Positions 24,241-35,569 of a stretch of DNA of 64,000 bases are shown here, piece by piece (the first letter of the stretch is position 1; the number at the start of each line of letters is the position of its first letter). This stretch comes from Coenobita brevimanus (lineage: Eukaryota > Arthropoda > Malacostraca > Decapoda > Coenobitidae): assembly GCA_032717465.1 (NCBI GenBank), contig CM064666.1, positions 4,799,528 through 4,863,527 on the forward strand. Direction: 5' to 3'. The translations under genes and the position numbers were made by a program. Below the pieces are notes generated by a model, which had not been told where the DNA came from, did no database searches, and was given only the letters and a program-made list of their open reading frames with translations.

Positions 24241-25345
24241 CCTATCTATCTATCTATTGCCAGACGCCTCAATCCCGTTTGGGGTGGCCACAAACAAATC
24301 GCCTCCAAGTCGCCCTGTCCCCCGCCATCTCACTGCCCTGCTCCCAACTCACAGCCATCTCTCTCAAATACCTCTCCACCCCATCCCTCCATCTCATCCT
24401 CGGCGTCCCCCTCCCTCTTCCCACCTCCACCTCACTCACATACACTCTCTTCGTCAGTCTTTCACCCTCCATCCTCTCCACATGGCCAAACCACCTCAGT
24501 GTGTTCCTCATAACGCTTCCTATCACATCCACATCCACACCACAATGCTCCTTTATATCCTCATTCGTCAGCCTGTCTCTCCATGTGACTCCACAGGCTC
24601 CTCTTAAATAACTCATTTCCACTGCTCTCACTCTTGACTTGTGTCCTTCCAACAACGTCCAAGCTTCACTTCCGTACGTTAGAGTTGCTATCACAATACT
24701 GTCATGTAGTAACTTTTTCACTTCCATGCTCACTTCCCTGTTTCTTATCACTGCTTTCAATGAACCAGCAACCTTTCTTCCCTGCTGTACCCTTTCACGC
24801 ACTTCACCCTCCAATCCTCCATCCTTACTCATCACACTACCCAAGTACTTAAACGTACTGACATTTTCCAATTCCTCACCATCCAACCTCGCTGTACATT
24901 CACTGACTTTACCTCTCTCAAAAACCATCACTTTACTCTTCCCTACATTCACCTTTAGATTCCGTTTCTTACACACTCTCCCAAACTCATCCACCAAGCC
25001 TTGCAGCTCCCCTTCTTCTTCACTCAACAACACAGTATCATCTGCAAACAACAGTACAGGGAGTTTCCAAACACTATCCTCTCTCACCAGGGCCACTCCA
25101 ACATCCACTACCCTATCTTGTACCTCTTTTATTATCCCATCCATGTAAAGATTGAACAACCATGGAGACATGACACATCCCTGTTTCAACCCAACTTTCA
25201 AAGAGAAAAATTCACTTAGTTCACCATCCACACGCACTGCAGCCTTCGCACCATCGTACATACTCTTCACAGCATTCAACAACTTCCCATCTACTCCATA
25301 TATTCTTAACACTTTCCACAATCCTTGTCTATCCAGTTCAAGTTA
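24241..25345 (-). mobile_element. RTE-like LINE with open reverse-transcriptase frame
   Basis: The minus strand has an uninterrupted 351-codon frame (25321 down to 24269). It carries VGLKQGCVMSPWLFNLYMDG, the catalytic VLLFADDTVLL (intact FADD), LVDEFGRVCKKRNLKVNVGK, FKYLGSVMSKDGG, LTYGSEAWTL, RGACGVTWRDR and the C-terminal LRWFGHVERMEGERL and RMRWRDGVER. These are the palm to C-terminal regions of RTE-like endonuclease/reverse transcriptases. The coding part starts mid-palm, so the element is 5'-truncated and cannot be autonomous. The 3' tail is GGCGTCTGGCAATAGATAG. It is the least damaged copy of its family here and lies inside repeat R1. Confidence 0.88.
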
Positions 25346-25635
25346 ATATTCCTTCTCAATATTATGGTTGGTCAAGTAAAACTATAATAACCTAGTACAG
25401 CTTTGTAACTAGTGTCACTTTTGTTCGTGTGTAGTGCATTGTACTGTCGCTCACCATTATCTCCATAATCACTGTTTCGCTGAGTATTTATTATAGTACG
25501 TACTAAACTAAAATATTTACATGGATTTACACTCTTTTGACACTTAAAAGCACCTGGAAATATGGTAAGAATGAAAGCACTCTGCCACTGAAAGGTCAAC
25601 CTTGCCCTCAGCACACATACATAGTTGTAAACTGT
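25346..25635. repeat. Dispersed repeat R1, copy 2, right part
   Basis: AAACTATAATAACCTAGTAC, GTAGTGCATTGTACTGTCGC and CACCATTATCTCCATAATCA match the other R1 copies. Interrupted on its left by the RTE-like LINE. Confidence 0.55.
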
Positions 25636-25744
25636 GTCCTCATGCTTTTCCACCTACCTATTTGTCAGTCTATCTATCTATATATCTATCTATTAATTAT
25701 CATTATCATTTATTACTACAAAGTCACTAACACGATAGTGAAGT

Positions 25745-26125
25745 AACATTAGAGTTGCCATATGAGGGAAAACATGTTGCACTTGACCACCAAAAGCAGG
25801 CAATTATTTACTTATTTTTCTGTCAGTTATTTCTAGTTATGCACTTACAATGCTTGTCTCCGTCTCTGTAAGTGCTTTGGTCTTATAAAACTATAACAAC
25901 CTAGATCATAATGAGCGCTTCCATTAGTGCAGTGCCTCTCCATGCTCATACCCTTTGACCTCTTACTATTACATTAATTTTATCTTTTTGCAAATAATAA
26001 AGCAGGAGGTTTACAAATATTTAAAAATTTTCTAACAGAAGCATTATGAGGTGCGCTAGACATGGAAGCAGCCTCCCATACAAAGGATGACCATGCACTC
26101 ACATAATCACAAATTCTCCAGTTTT
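25745..26125. repeat. Dispersed repeat R1, copy 3
   Basis: Starts AGAGTTGCCATATGAGGGAA, with ACTTGACCACCAAAAGCAGG, TATAAAACTATAACAACCTA and a TTACTATTACATTAATTTTA-type word. This uninterrupted copy shows what the split copy at 24.16/25.35 kb looked like. Class unknown. Confidence 0.55.
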
Positions 26126-26711
26126 ATCCATTTTACTCCTCACTTCCACCTCCGTCCTTTTGGAGTCATTGTTAGAGGTATTAATAGTCGGTTTCACGGA
26201 GTCTGATGCACTGATTTTTCCAGCAGGGGACAGATGGATTTGGTAACACTGCGCAATGCTGTCGTGCGCTGATTGGTCAATTTTCGTTGTGTTTGAACGT
26301 GCACCAGATTGACTTTATAGTCCAATCAAGGCCCTCATTTATTTGTAAGACACCGGATTATACAGATACAAATTAAAGCAATGATATCTTTAATGATAAA
26401 TATGTACATTTTACATTACTATAGATAAACCTGAACGAAATTGATAACAAAACTAAGTAAAGTCCCAACTGGATGCATACGAACACAGCGACTGTGGCGG
26501 GAATTCAGACGTTCATAGCAAAGTGGTCCCGAGGTCCTGTCAAGGCCAGAATGTTTTTCCCACCACTACCACACAGTCCACACCATGCCCTTCATTACCT
26601 CATCTACTGATATACAATCTTACCCTAGTTACGTTAGCCTAGCTTCTAATACTTATGATTTGTCTAAGCACACACACACACACACATACTGGGGCCAATA
26701 CTTGCTATTCT

Positions 26712-26784
<73 letters not shown>

Positions 26785-28900
26785 CTAGTGACCCTTCATG
26801 CAGATGATTGCTATTACTCCTGAGCCTTCTTTTCTGAGCAGCAGCAGGGGGTGGGGAAAGGGAGGTCTAAAGATTCGTTTCCATTTATTGACGTGGAGCA
26901 ATATTCCTATTATCTTTATTTTTACTTTCCAAACAACATTTTAATACGCTTTGTTGGTTTGGGAACATCCTGGCCCATGTTTCTATTTTTTTTTTTTTTT
27001 TCAGCTTTTCACTTTGGTCATTTTTTCAGGTTAACACCAAATGATTTTATTCAATTGACAGTAATCGCATTAACCACAGGCCTCAAAACTGTCGCTAATA
27101 ACTCTGTTTCTACTATTAACCCATTGTCACCAGGCTAAAATCTGCTTGTGTCTCACCTCAGTAAGGAAACAATTTAAGTCTAACCTTAAAATTTCAGAAA
27201 CTGTTGCAGTCAGGAAAATGAATTAAAGACCATATTACCCAACAACTCTTCTTCTTGCGAATGAAAGTATCCCCAGGTCTTTAGGTTGTTGCATTGATGA
27301 CTAATGACGAGAGGAGGAGGATTAATTTTCGACACGAAAATAGGATGTGCTCATGCGTCTGGCTGCGGCACTGACTATGGCTTTGCTGTCAACATGATAA
27401 AATTTCCATTACTAAATAAACAAGACACAGTAGTGTCCAAGGCATGCCCAGTGGCACTATCACTGAGTCTTTTTCTAGTATTCTTGGAAAGATGCATGAC
27501 TGGGATGGATGAGGCTATTGTCCACGTGAGGCGGGAACGAAATCGGACGAGAAAGGTTAAAAAAACATCGTCCTACACCTGGCAGAGCCGCAGAAACAAC
27601 TAAGGTAAGGTTGGGCTGCCTGATGGGTGTCTCCCCTGAGCTTTTGGTGACGAGATAAAGTGGCGGCCACTTCTAACTGTGCCTGGAAAACAAGTGCTGT
27701 TCCTACCGACACCCGGCGCCCACGCCTACAATTTTTTGACAGTTCCAACTGACACCCAGCGGTTAGGGGTTAATGCACCTAGGAAGATAATTTCGCAAAC
27801 ACCAGAATATTTGTTTTTCATCTGAAAACCTTGTGATCATTAGACTCAGGAACAATAAATTAATAAAACAATTCATATAATACAGATACCATGAACATTA
27901 AATGAGAGCATAGCTGACAAGCAATGTGCCTGGTTCTCTTGGCTATACTAGGATAATGGATAATAAACACCCCTAGGCACCTAGGACTCAGAGCCAAATA
28001 TTTTCATGTGGAGTTAAATGGAATATAATACTATGGCATTTTTATTCGAGTTTGGCCTAAATATGTAGTCCTTCCATCCTGAATGATGAGTTATTACATT
28101 ACATTTACACCCAAATATGGTGCTAGTCAAAGTGATATGGAAAGATGTAGACCCACAGCATTGTCCTTCTCTGCCATGAGCTATGCGAGATAAGTTGGAT
28201 AGGGAGAAAATCAGGACCAAATAAAGAAAAAAAAAGTCTGTTCTCACAATAATGAATGGGTCAGTGGTAATGTCTGAGCATTCACATTCAAGCATTTATG
28301 GCTCACTTCTTGTTGAATAATGCCAACTGGCGAGAACGGGAATAGAATACGAATTTTGTGTGGAAAATGGGAACATTTATAATGACAGCACTACCACCGA
28401 GGATACTCTGAGACACGCGGGGCTGAATAAAATCGTTTGTTGATGGAATATACTAGAATAATAGTTGTCATGAGAGGGCCAATGGTACTAGAACTTATAC
28501 TCATGTTTCCATGACTCACTCTCTGATATATCAAATCATCTGGCGTTATCTGTAATACATTAGACATGACATGACCATGGGAGTGATAATGTGCATCAAT
28601 ATTCTTCTGGTTAGCAAAATTACAAGCTTGAGAAAAGCATCACTTCATTTAAATTTAGACTTTAGCAAAAAGCAGCATAACAGATTAAACAGTAATGTGT
28701 GATGTTTGGGTGTCTTTCTGTGGGCAGGTTGCAAATCGAGAAACGCGTTACTGTAAGAAGACAGATAAATACGGTGTTGGTGTCTTAGTAGATGTAAGAT
28801 GACTTTGCCTAAAACGTTCACTTTCATGTTATGTTTCTACCATCTGATCACAGCAATTTAGCTCATTTTTAAATTCCTGCTTATTTCTTTACTCACTACA
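26126..28900. other. No gene recognised; simple repeats
   Basis: Contains (CA)n near 26669-26686, (AT)n at 26715-26782 and a T run near 26981-27001. Around 27700-27770 two GTTCC-ACTGACACCC words lie 42 bp apart, followed by GGGGTTAA. A 99-codon frame at 27304-27603 has no recognisable domain. Confidence 0.5.
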
Positions 28901-28923
28901 AGAGGATCTATTGAAGGCAAATC

Positions 28924-29030
28924 TTCACAGGGATACAACAGTTCACACTGTCCAGCGACTCTCGCAAAAATGGTATGAGAATAACTTACTTGAAAAAGCA
29001 CGCTGCAGTGAACTGTTGTATCTCTGTGAA
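28924..29030. repeat. Inverted repeat able to form a long hairpin
   Basis: The left arm TTCACAGGGATACAACAGTT (28924 on) and right arm CAGTGAACTGTTGTATCTCT (29006 on) pair over about 25 bp with one gap and one mismatch around a roughly 55-base loop. It may be a foldback remnant or an RNA hairpin. Nothing else identifies it. Confidence 0.7.
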
Positions 29031-30109
29031 TGTTTGTTCTCAAAAGGTATTGTCGAATGAATCCCTAAGGCAGGCCTTGCCTAATGAATACAATCTTTAA
29101 CTCTCTCTTTTTCCCATCATTTTAATTTTCTTCTCATTGCTTTCACTTTCTTTCAGCATTATCTCCTTCCCACCTCTTTTTTCTTTTTAACTTTATTCTG
29201 TTTCTCCTTTTCCCCATTTTATTGTCTTCATTTTGTCTTTAACATATTTTATTTCCTCCATCTATCGTCTCTCTTATCATAACACCGTTATCTAAACTGT
29301 TCCACTTAAGAGTTTCCCTCAGTGGCTGGCTTGAAATACGAGGACAGTCTTAAAACCAAAAGATTCGTCATCTATAAATAAATCTTTCAGTTTATGGAAG
29401 TTAGGAAAATTTATCGGGGCAATTTCTTGGCCAGACATGCCCCAAACGCGTTCTTGAGTTACGGACCCATTAAGTCAGCAAAGCTTCTTGAGTTTCTGCT
29501 GCGATCAACATCGATCACCCACGCAATCCATCACTGATAATAACTCTTGCAGGAACGTGTTCTTTTTTTTTCCTCGTTATTTTTAAACTATCTTACGACT
29601 ATGCAGTTTAGTGTGTTTACTCATATGCAGACACATGTTGAATCCTCCCGGCTTTAAGGATGACCTCATACGAGGCGTGCAGTAGAGTAGTCAGCCACGT
29701 GCCACAAAAAAAAATAAAAGAAAATCGCAATTAAAGTTTTGCAACTTTAAAATTGGGATAACAAGCAAACCAACACAGGTAACTTCATCAATTTTGTTTT
29801 AACTTATAGCTTATTGAATCTAGTTTCATGTATGTGACGGATAATTTGCAAAGAAAAACATATTTTGATGGTACGAAAGTAAATTAAACCAGGGGAAGTT
29901 TATTATCTGGTAAGCACACGCGTTTGTCCGTTGGTTAAAAACAGTATTCTTTTGACACACCACACAAAATTTTAGACATCAGATAGGTTGTATGCTGCAA
30001 AAAAATAAATAAATGTGCCATTATAACCAAAATAAACTCTGAAAACCATTGGCATTACCAAAAACAAAGTGTCATTTTTACCAATAATACCAACTGATGT
30101 GTCACCACT
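29031..30109. other. No gene recognised
   Basis: AT-rich. A pyrimidine-rich patch lies near 29100-29280 and an A run at 29705-29713. No motif seen. Confidence 0.5.
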
Positions 30110-30113
30110 TTAA

Positions 30114-32899
30114 CCCATACCTACCAAAAAACATCTTTATAAACAGAAATACAATATACAATAGGCCTAATTCATAATCACAGTAATAATGAACACTAGA
30201 AAAGGTAACAGGCCAAACTCATTATTCATTCATCATCATAGCCAAGGAGTTTCATTGTCAATATCCTCAGCATCAACCAAAATGTCCTGTTATTCCTGTG
30301 TAGGTTCTGACGGAGTTCCTTCCTGGTGCAGCAGATTTTGCTGGGCTATGATATCGGTAAGATAGCCACTGAATGACAAAGGGAAGTAGGTAAGGAGGGC
30401 TTGCAGATCACTAACTTTACTTTTTTTCAAGACACAGTGGTTTATCATACTTTGGTGTGAGGGGAACATCGCCTAGATTAAACTTTCTGACACCGTAGTT
30501 TGCTTTACCTTTCATCAGCCGTACAGCTGTAGCTGGAGCATTATCATCATACGACACTGTTATGAAATAGCCCTCTCTGTACAGCAGTCTGAACATGAAT
30601 CTTCTAGCATCTTTGAATTTTATATTCGGGTCACTAGGTTTTCTCTGGACAACAAAGCGCTGCACTGTGTCAAAGTTTAGGAAGTTTTTCTGCTCCATTT
30701 TAATCACCTCATAGCGTTGTCCTGTGGCTGTATGAATGATGTGAATGTACTCATCCAAACTATGAATGTGACCATACCTACTGATGCGTTTTTCAATACT
30801 GCCAAAAGCTCGGTCACAAGCCATGTATGAATGTCCAGGTATTCGGTAAAAATGATCAATGAACTGGACTCTACCTGTGTGTAGTTCATGTAAATAGTTC
30901 AGCACAATGTTTATGTTTTTATTTTGTCCACCACAGTTGTCAGTGATAACAACTAATTTGGAGAAATCTTCAACACTGTACTCTTGTGCAATCCAGTGTT
31001 TAATGCAACTTGCAACCTCCACTGAGCTACGCCCGCCTATCACTTCATCCCATACATACATAATCGATTTTCCAGTTTTCAAGTTGTGAATACACAAGTT
31101 GTACACCCAGAGTTTATGCTTGTAATAAGCAACACTTGTTGATACTTTGGGTACAGGTAAGGTTTGCTGCAAATCGACACAAATCACTCGAGTATCAGAA
31201 TCATTGTTACAAGCATAATCCTTCATAATTTGCTGCCCTTGACTAGCCAATTCTTTATGTACAGCTAACTGAGCTTCAAGATTGTGTAGAGAATCGCCAC
31301 CAGCATCCTTAGCAGCGCTAATTGCAGTCAACAACTCGTCACACTTACTGCAAGTGTCTGTAGCAGGAGGCTGGAAACCAATATTATAGTTCTTGGTGAA
31401 CACATTCCGATAATATTAATATTTCACAACACTCTCACGTGGGTATTCAGTGGTCATCCAATCAACATACCTGTCATACAACACCTTTATAGTTGCTTGT
31501 GATTCTAGATACTTCCTGTGAGGTGATTTAGCTCCGCTGTAATGACTACTAACTGTTGGTAAGAGCTGTATGTTTTCATGAACATGGTCAACAACACCAG
31601 TAGGAAGTGCATTACCTGGTCTGCTTTTGCCATGCCTATCACCTGTACTTACACCTGTGACACCCACACACTTCACTGCGTACTCGACACGACTTCTTTT
31701 TAGACCAAAGATTGACAAGAAACCTTGTCTGCACACAGAGTACACTGTATTCTCATACTGAACAGTGTAGGAGTTGCTGAGCCAGAAGCTGCATTCTTTG
31801 ATGGATGATGTCATTTTACTGGTAGCATACGCACTAATTTCTGTAAATACATATTTTGCATGTTAAAATCACCTAGCTTCCAAAATTCAGTGAATATCTT
31901 ATCAATCACTGGTATTGTAACCTTAGCAAAACAACCATCTGCACAAGGTGGTCCCACACTCCTGGCTGCAACTTGTTGCTTTGTCGCCACGCTGGTAGAA
32001 GCCTCGCCAGAAGTTCTTTTCTTCTTTGCCACATTACACTACCACGATTCAGGCTGATGCACTTTCTTCCTTCCCCTCGAGGTGCTAGGGAAGTTTAGCT
32101 CACTGTTATCACCCATTATGATACACAGTCAACCCGCCATGTGCCAGCTATTTCCAGCCCTATGGGTTACCCCAGTGCCGGCCATTTCTCGACCTTTTTT
32201 TTTTGGCTAAAATGATAGATTTTGATGTGGAAACAACAAATTTCACCATTAAAATCCTGACCAAGGCTCAGAAATGGGTTTTATTCGTCCGGTATACTCG
32301 TATACAGGTATAGTCGCTCTCTCACACTCACTACTTATGTGAGAGAAAGCCGTTTTCTATGTAAGGTATACTCAGGTATTTATGCTGGGAAGGTATAGCA
32401 ATGTTCAGCACACTTTTCTGATTACTCATTACTTCAGCATCTATCACAATTTGTTTGTCTTTCTCACTGTGAATGCATTATCTTACACTTACTTGAAGAT
32501 AGGTACAACCTGACTTCATTATGTACAGTCCTGGCACTTACAACAAGGTATTTACAACTTGTCTTCGCTATATAGACCTCACACTTAGAAGAAAATATTT
32601 ACAACTTACACTTACATGAATATATTTACAAAATGCCTTCACTATGTACAGCACTGGGTGAGGCACACAGGCAGAGTGAGGCAGAGCAAGCATGAGGGGG
32701 ACAGCGAGTGAGTGTATGGTCTTGACACCTGGGGGATGGTAGAGGAGCAGTTACCTTACATGCCTGCCAGTTTGTACGTGTGAATCTTGAAAAATGCGGT
32801 CACAGTGAAGTTTTTTATTTTAGACCGTTTTAAAACGGCACTGGCACTGGCCGCGCAGTTATGTCAGACCGTTTTAAAACGGCACTGGCACAGGGTGGG
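30114..32899 (-). mobile_element. TTAA-flanked DNA transposon, superfamily unassigned
   Basis: TTAA at 30110-30113 precedes CCCATACC, and GGTGGG at 32894-32899 precedes TTAA at 32900-32903. The ends are inverted in the first bases only. It contains a DDE-like transposase on the minus strand (30417-32032) and a region of degenerate TATTTACAA/ATGTACAGC tandem words (about 32480-32660). A 44-bp duplicated segment carries the perfect palindrome CCGTTTTAAAACGG at 32825-32838 and 32869-32882. A second possible border at 32167-32170 (GGGTTACCCC) means two TTAA elements may abut here. Kolobok, Sola3 and piggyBac are groups I recall as using TTAA. I cannot decide between them. Confidence 0.6.
30417..32032 (-). 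pseudogene. DDE-like transposase, nearly intact
   Basis: Three consecutive minus-strand segments total about 535 codons. Segment 1 (32032-31811) has a Lys-rich start and CADGCFAKVTIPVIDKIF, FTEFWKLGDFNMQNMYLQ. Segment 2 (31814-31416) has FLSIFGLKRSR, VSTGDRHGKSRPGN and SHYSGAKSPHRKYL. Segment 3 (31403-30417) has NIGFQPPATDTCSKCDELL, VICVDLQQTLPVP (candidate first Asp), YYKHKLWVYNLCIHN, VVITDNCGGQNKN (second Asp) and GHSYMACDRAFGSIEKR (candidate third acidic residue). Segments 2 and 3 share a frame and are separated only by a TAA at 31416-31418. Segments 1 and 2 differ by a one-base shift at an A run (31811). The first in-frame codon is GTG. It resembles uncharacterised transposon-encoded proteins common in arthropods. 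Confidence 0.75.
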
Positions 32900-33285
32900 T
32901 TAATGTTGTAACAGCAAGAAAATAAGATGAAAACAGAGATTCCACTGAATGGTCTGCGGGGACACATGCATGGACTCTTGGAGGGCAACTGGGTGTAAAC
33001 CGCACTCCCATTGGCTGAAAAACGTAAACAAACTCCTAGCCATGCTCCTATGCTGTTGCTCATTGGCTAGTGAGGCTGCAAGACCAGCTGATGGCGTTTG
33101 GCTGTCTCCTCCATCAAAGTGTGGGTACCTACTAGACACTATGTCAGCAAGTGCTGTAGGGTCACATCTAAAATGGGATTTTCACCCTTACCGACATTTC
33201 TGTTTCCAACCTCGAGCTTTACTCTCGACAGAGGAGAGTTGGAGGAAGACAGTGTTATACATAACTCAATTTCGTTAAATATGGC

Positions 33286-33480
33286 ACTTGGCTGACTCCT
33301 CTACTGCACACCTCATATAGACTGTGTCACACACTTGCCTAGCAAATGCAGTACAGTGACGTTCACATGGATCTCCCTTCCTACAAGGTCTTCTTCCCAA
33401 TATACATTTTGCCAGCATGGTTAAAGATGAACAATGGCTACAACTCTTCTTCCCAGAAAGTCCGGCCCTGCAGTGACTGG
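33286..33480. repeat. Dispersed repeat shared with 3.7-3.9 kb
   Basis: Second copy of the repeat at 3680-3915, with GTTCACATGGATC, GCCAGCATGGTTAAAGATGA and GGCTACAACTCTTCTTCCCA in the same order. Confidence 0.5.
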
Positions 33481-33777
33481 TACAGATAAAGGTCGGGAAA
33501 TACAGGGACGTCCATGTAGTGCATAACACTCATTTTCCACTCCGCCGGGCTAGTTCTGTATTGCGGGGATGGCTCAGCTGGAGTTATCAGTGACTGTCCT
33601 GCATTATTATTTGTTTCACACTCTCTCTGCAACAGCCACCCCCACATCAGTAGACTGGGCTGTCTCTGCATTTCTTTTCCTACTTCCATGTGACCCTCTG
33701 TTGGAAAACTAAATATTGACCACCCTGCAGATATCCTCCTCATTGCAATAGCTTTTTTGGCCGGTGGGGATGAGCAC

Positions 33778-33780
<3 letters not shown>

Positions 33781-33841
<61 letters not shown>
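33781..33841. repeat. GT microsatellite
   Basis: Pure (GT)n. The (TH)n peptide frames on the opposite strand are artefacts. Confidence 0.97.
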
Positions 33842-33843
<2 letters not shown>

Positions 33844-33929
33844 AAAATACCTAAAAATTTTGTATATGATTATAAACAAACTGAGTGGGTGAATTGACAA
33901 TCAGTCAATAAGTAAATCTACTGTTTTTA

Positions 33930-34860
33930 TAACAACAGGTCAAAGGTCTAGACCACATGCCAATGCCAGTGTTTGTCCTAAAACTTCATTTAAAATAGAT
34001 TTTATCTCATTTGGACCTAACTTAAACAAATGGTTGAGTGTAAGGCAAGTACGAAATATTTAATTTTTAGGACATTAAGTCGAGGATCAGACAAGGCCAA
34101 ATTTCGAGCCGTGTGTGTACTCATAAAATTCTCAAACAGACCTAATCCGATTATAACAAAATTGGTGGAAGGGTTGTGGGTTATTCATTCTGTATTTTTT
34201 TTACAAACAATTGGTCAAAATTCTAGGTCACATGGCAAAGGTCAGCATAAACTTTTATCTTTGTATCAAAGCCAAACTTTGAAGAAGTGTTGAGGTTAAA
34301 ACAAGAATAAAAGAATTTGGTTTAAAGGAAAATTCGTCGAAAGTCAAAGGTCGAAAGACAAGGTCAACTCAAACAGTTTCGATCCAGTTTGAACCTAATT
34401 TGGTGCAAAGATTCAGGTTCAGGCAACAAAAGAACGGATTAGATTTTGATAACATTCAAAGGTCCAGATACAAGGGAAGGTAAAAATTTTACATTTGTGT
34501 CTGTGTGTGAACAAAATAACTAAAACATTTTTATCTACTTTCGATCAAAGCAGATGGATGAGCTGAAGATCACCCGTGAGGCTGACCAATTGTAACTAAG
34601 AACAGTAGGTAAATGTCCAGGTCACGTGGTAAGGATGAGTCCATCATATAACATGGATAAAAATATTCGATTCTGATAACTCAGTCAGAGATCATGGTCG
34701 CAGGGAAAGGTCAGATACCAAGGTCACTGGGCAGTCACCTCAAACAGTTAGGCCTGGTGTGAATGGTGAAAGGGTTGAGGGTTAATATATTAGGAATGGA
34801 AAAATTCGATTTTGTGAGCAATTTGTCGAAGGTCAAGTTTCCAAGGCGAAGCCAAATACA
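33930..34860 (+). repeat. GGTCA-rich dispersed repeat
   Basis: Dozens of GGTCA, AAAGGTC and AGGTCACATGG words at irregular spacing, with AGTTTGAACCTAATTTGGTG-type linkers. This is the reverse-strand counterpart of 9460-10128 and 11741-11905. AGGTCA is also the nuclear-receptor half-site, but repetition alone explains its density here. Confidence 0.65.
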
Positions 34861-34969
34861 AGTCCCTTAGACCAGTTAGGAGGCGTGGGTGTTGCACTAC
34901 CAAGTGCTCCATCTCATTTTTACTGTGTTCCATTTTCATGCGAGGAAGCATTAAGCGACTGTCTGTCCG

Positions 34970-34973
<4 letters not shown>

Positions 34974-35056
<83 letters not shown>
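34974..35056. repeat. GT microsatellite
   Basis: Pure (GT)n ending in GCGCGC, directly before the tandem GGTCA unit. Confidence 0.97.
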
Positions 35057-35061
<5 letters not shown>

Positions 35062-35069
35062 CATCCATA

Positions 35070-35335
35070 ACACTCTTGTGGGCTCAATTACTCCTGAACC
35101 CCTCAACGGATTTCCACCAAACAGTTGTCAGTGATACAGTTTGAAGGGATGGTGAACTGATTAGGTCAGCAAGGTCAAAGGGTCAAAGGTCAAGGTCACA
35201 TGGGACGACTTAGATTATTCTGGTGGGTGTGATATCTCCTGAATCTCTCTACGGATTTCTATCAGTGTTTTGTCAGCGATACAGTATAAAGGGACGATAA
35301 ACTGATTAGGTCAGCAAGATCATGGATGCTGTGTG
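35070..35335 (+). repeat. Tandem ~145-bp unit with GGTCA words
   Basis: Two diverged units (starting near 35075 and 35220) share TACTCCTGAA / TATCTCCTGAA, ACGGATTTC, GTCAGYGATACAGT and GAYRAACTGATTAGGTCAGC. The GGATTTCCACCAAA word links it to the repeat at 2036-2290. Confidence 0.75.
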
Positions 35336-35569
35336 ATGGAGACTGTGTGGCGAGTCCGTGCGCAAGGCTTGGCGAAGGAAGATTGTAGTGATGCTTTGGC
35401 CCGACAGTTAGGGGCCCGAGTCCTGAGAGTTTCATTATCTCCTGTTTTAGCCTCTGTCAGTCTTCTCTTTTCTGCTTAGCTTCTCTGGAAATCACAACTT
35501 TCTGTTACCTTTCAGATTTCTCCTCTTTCTTCTACTTCTTTCATTAAAGAAAATGATAGTTACAGTAAG

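Noticed and set aside
26270..26330. Promoter with two inverted CCAAT boxes
   Set aside because: GATTGGTC and CCAATC lie near each other, but there is no gene, TATA box or initiator context to support it.
27117..27775. TTAA-flanked MITE (TTAACCCATTG...GGGGTTAA)
   Set aside because: TTAA and CCC/GGG occur at both ends, but the terminal sequences do not match beyond that. Chance is likely.
33438..33900. Frames with poly(Thr-His) near GT repeats
   Set aside because: Translation of (GT/CA)n. Also seen at 11.9, 12.2, 34.8 and 51.0 kb.
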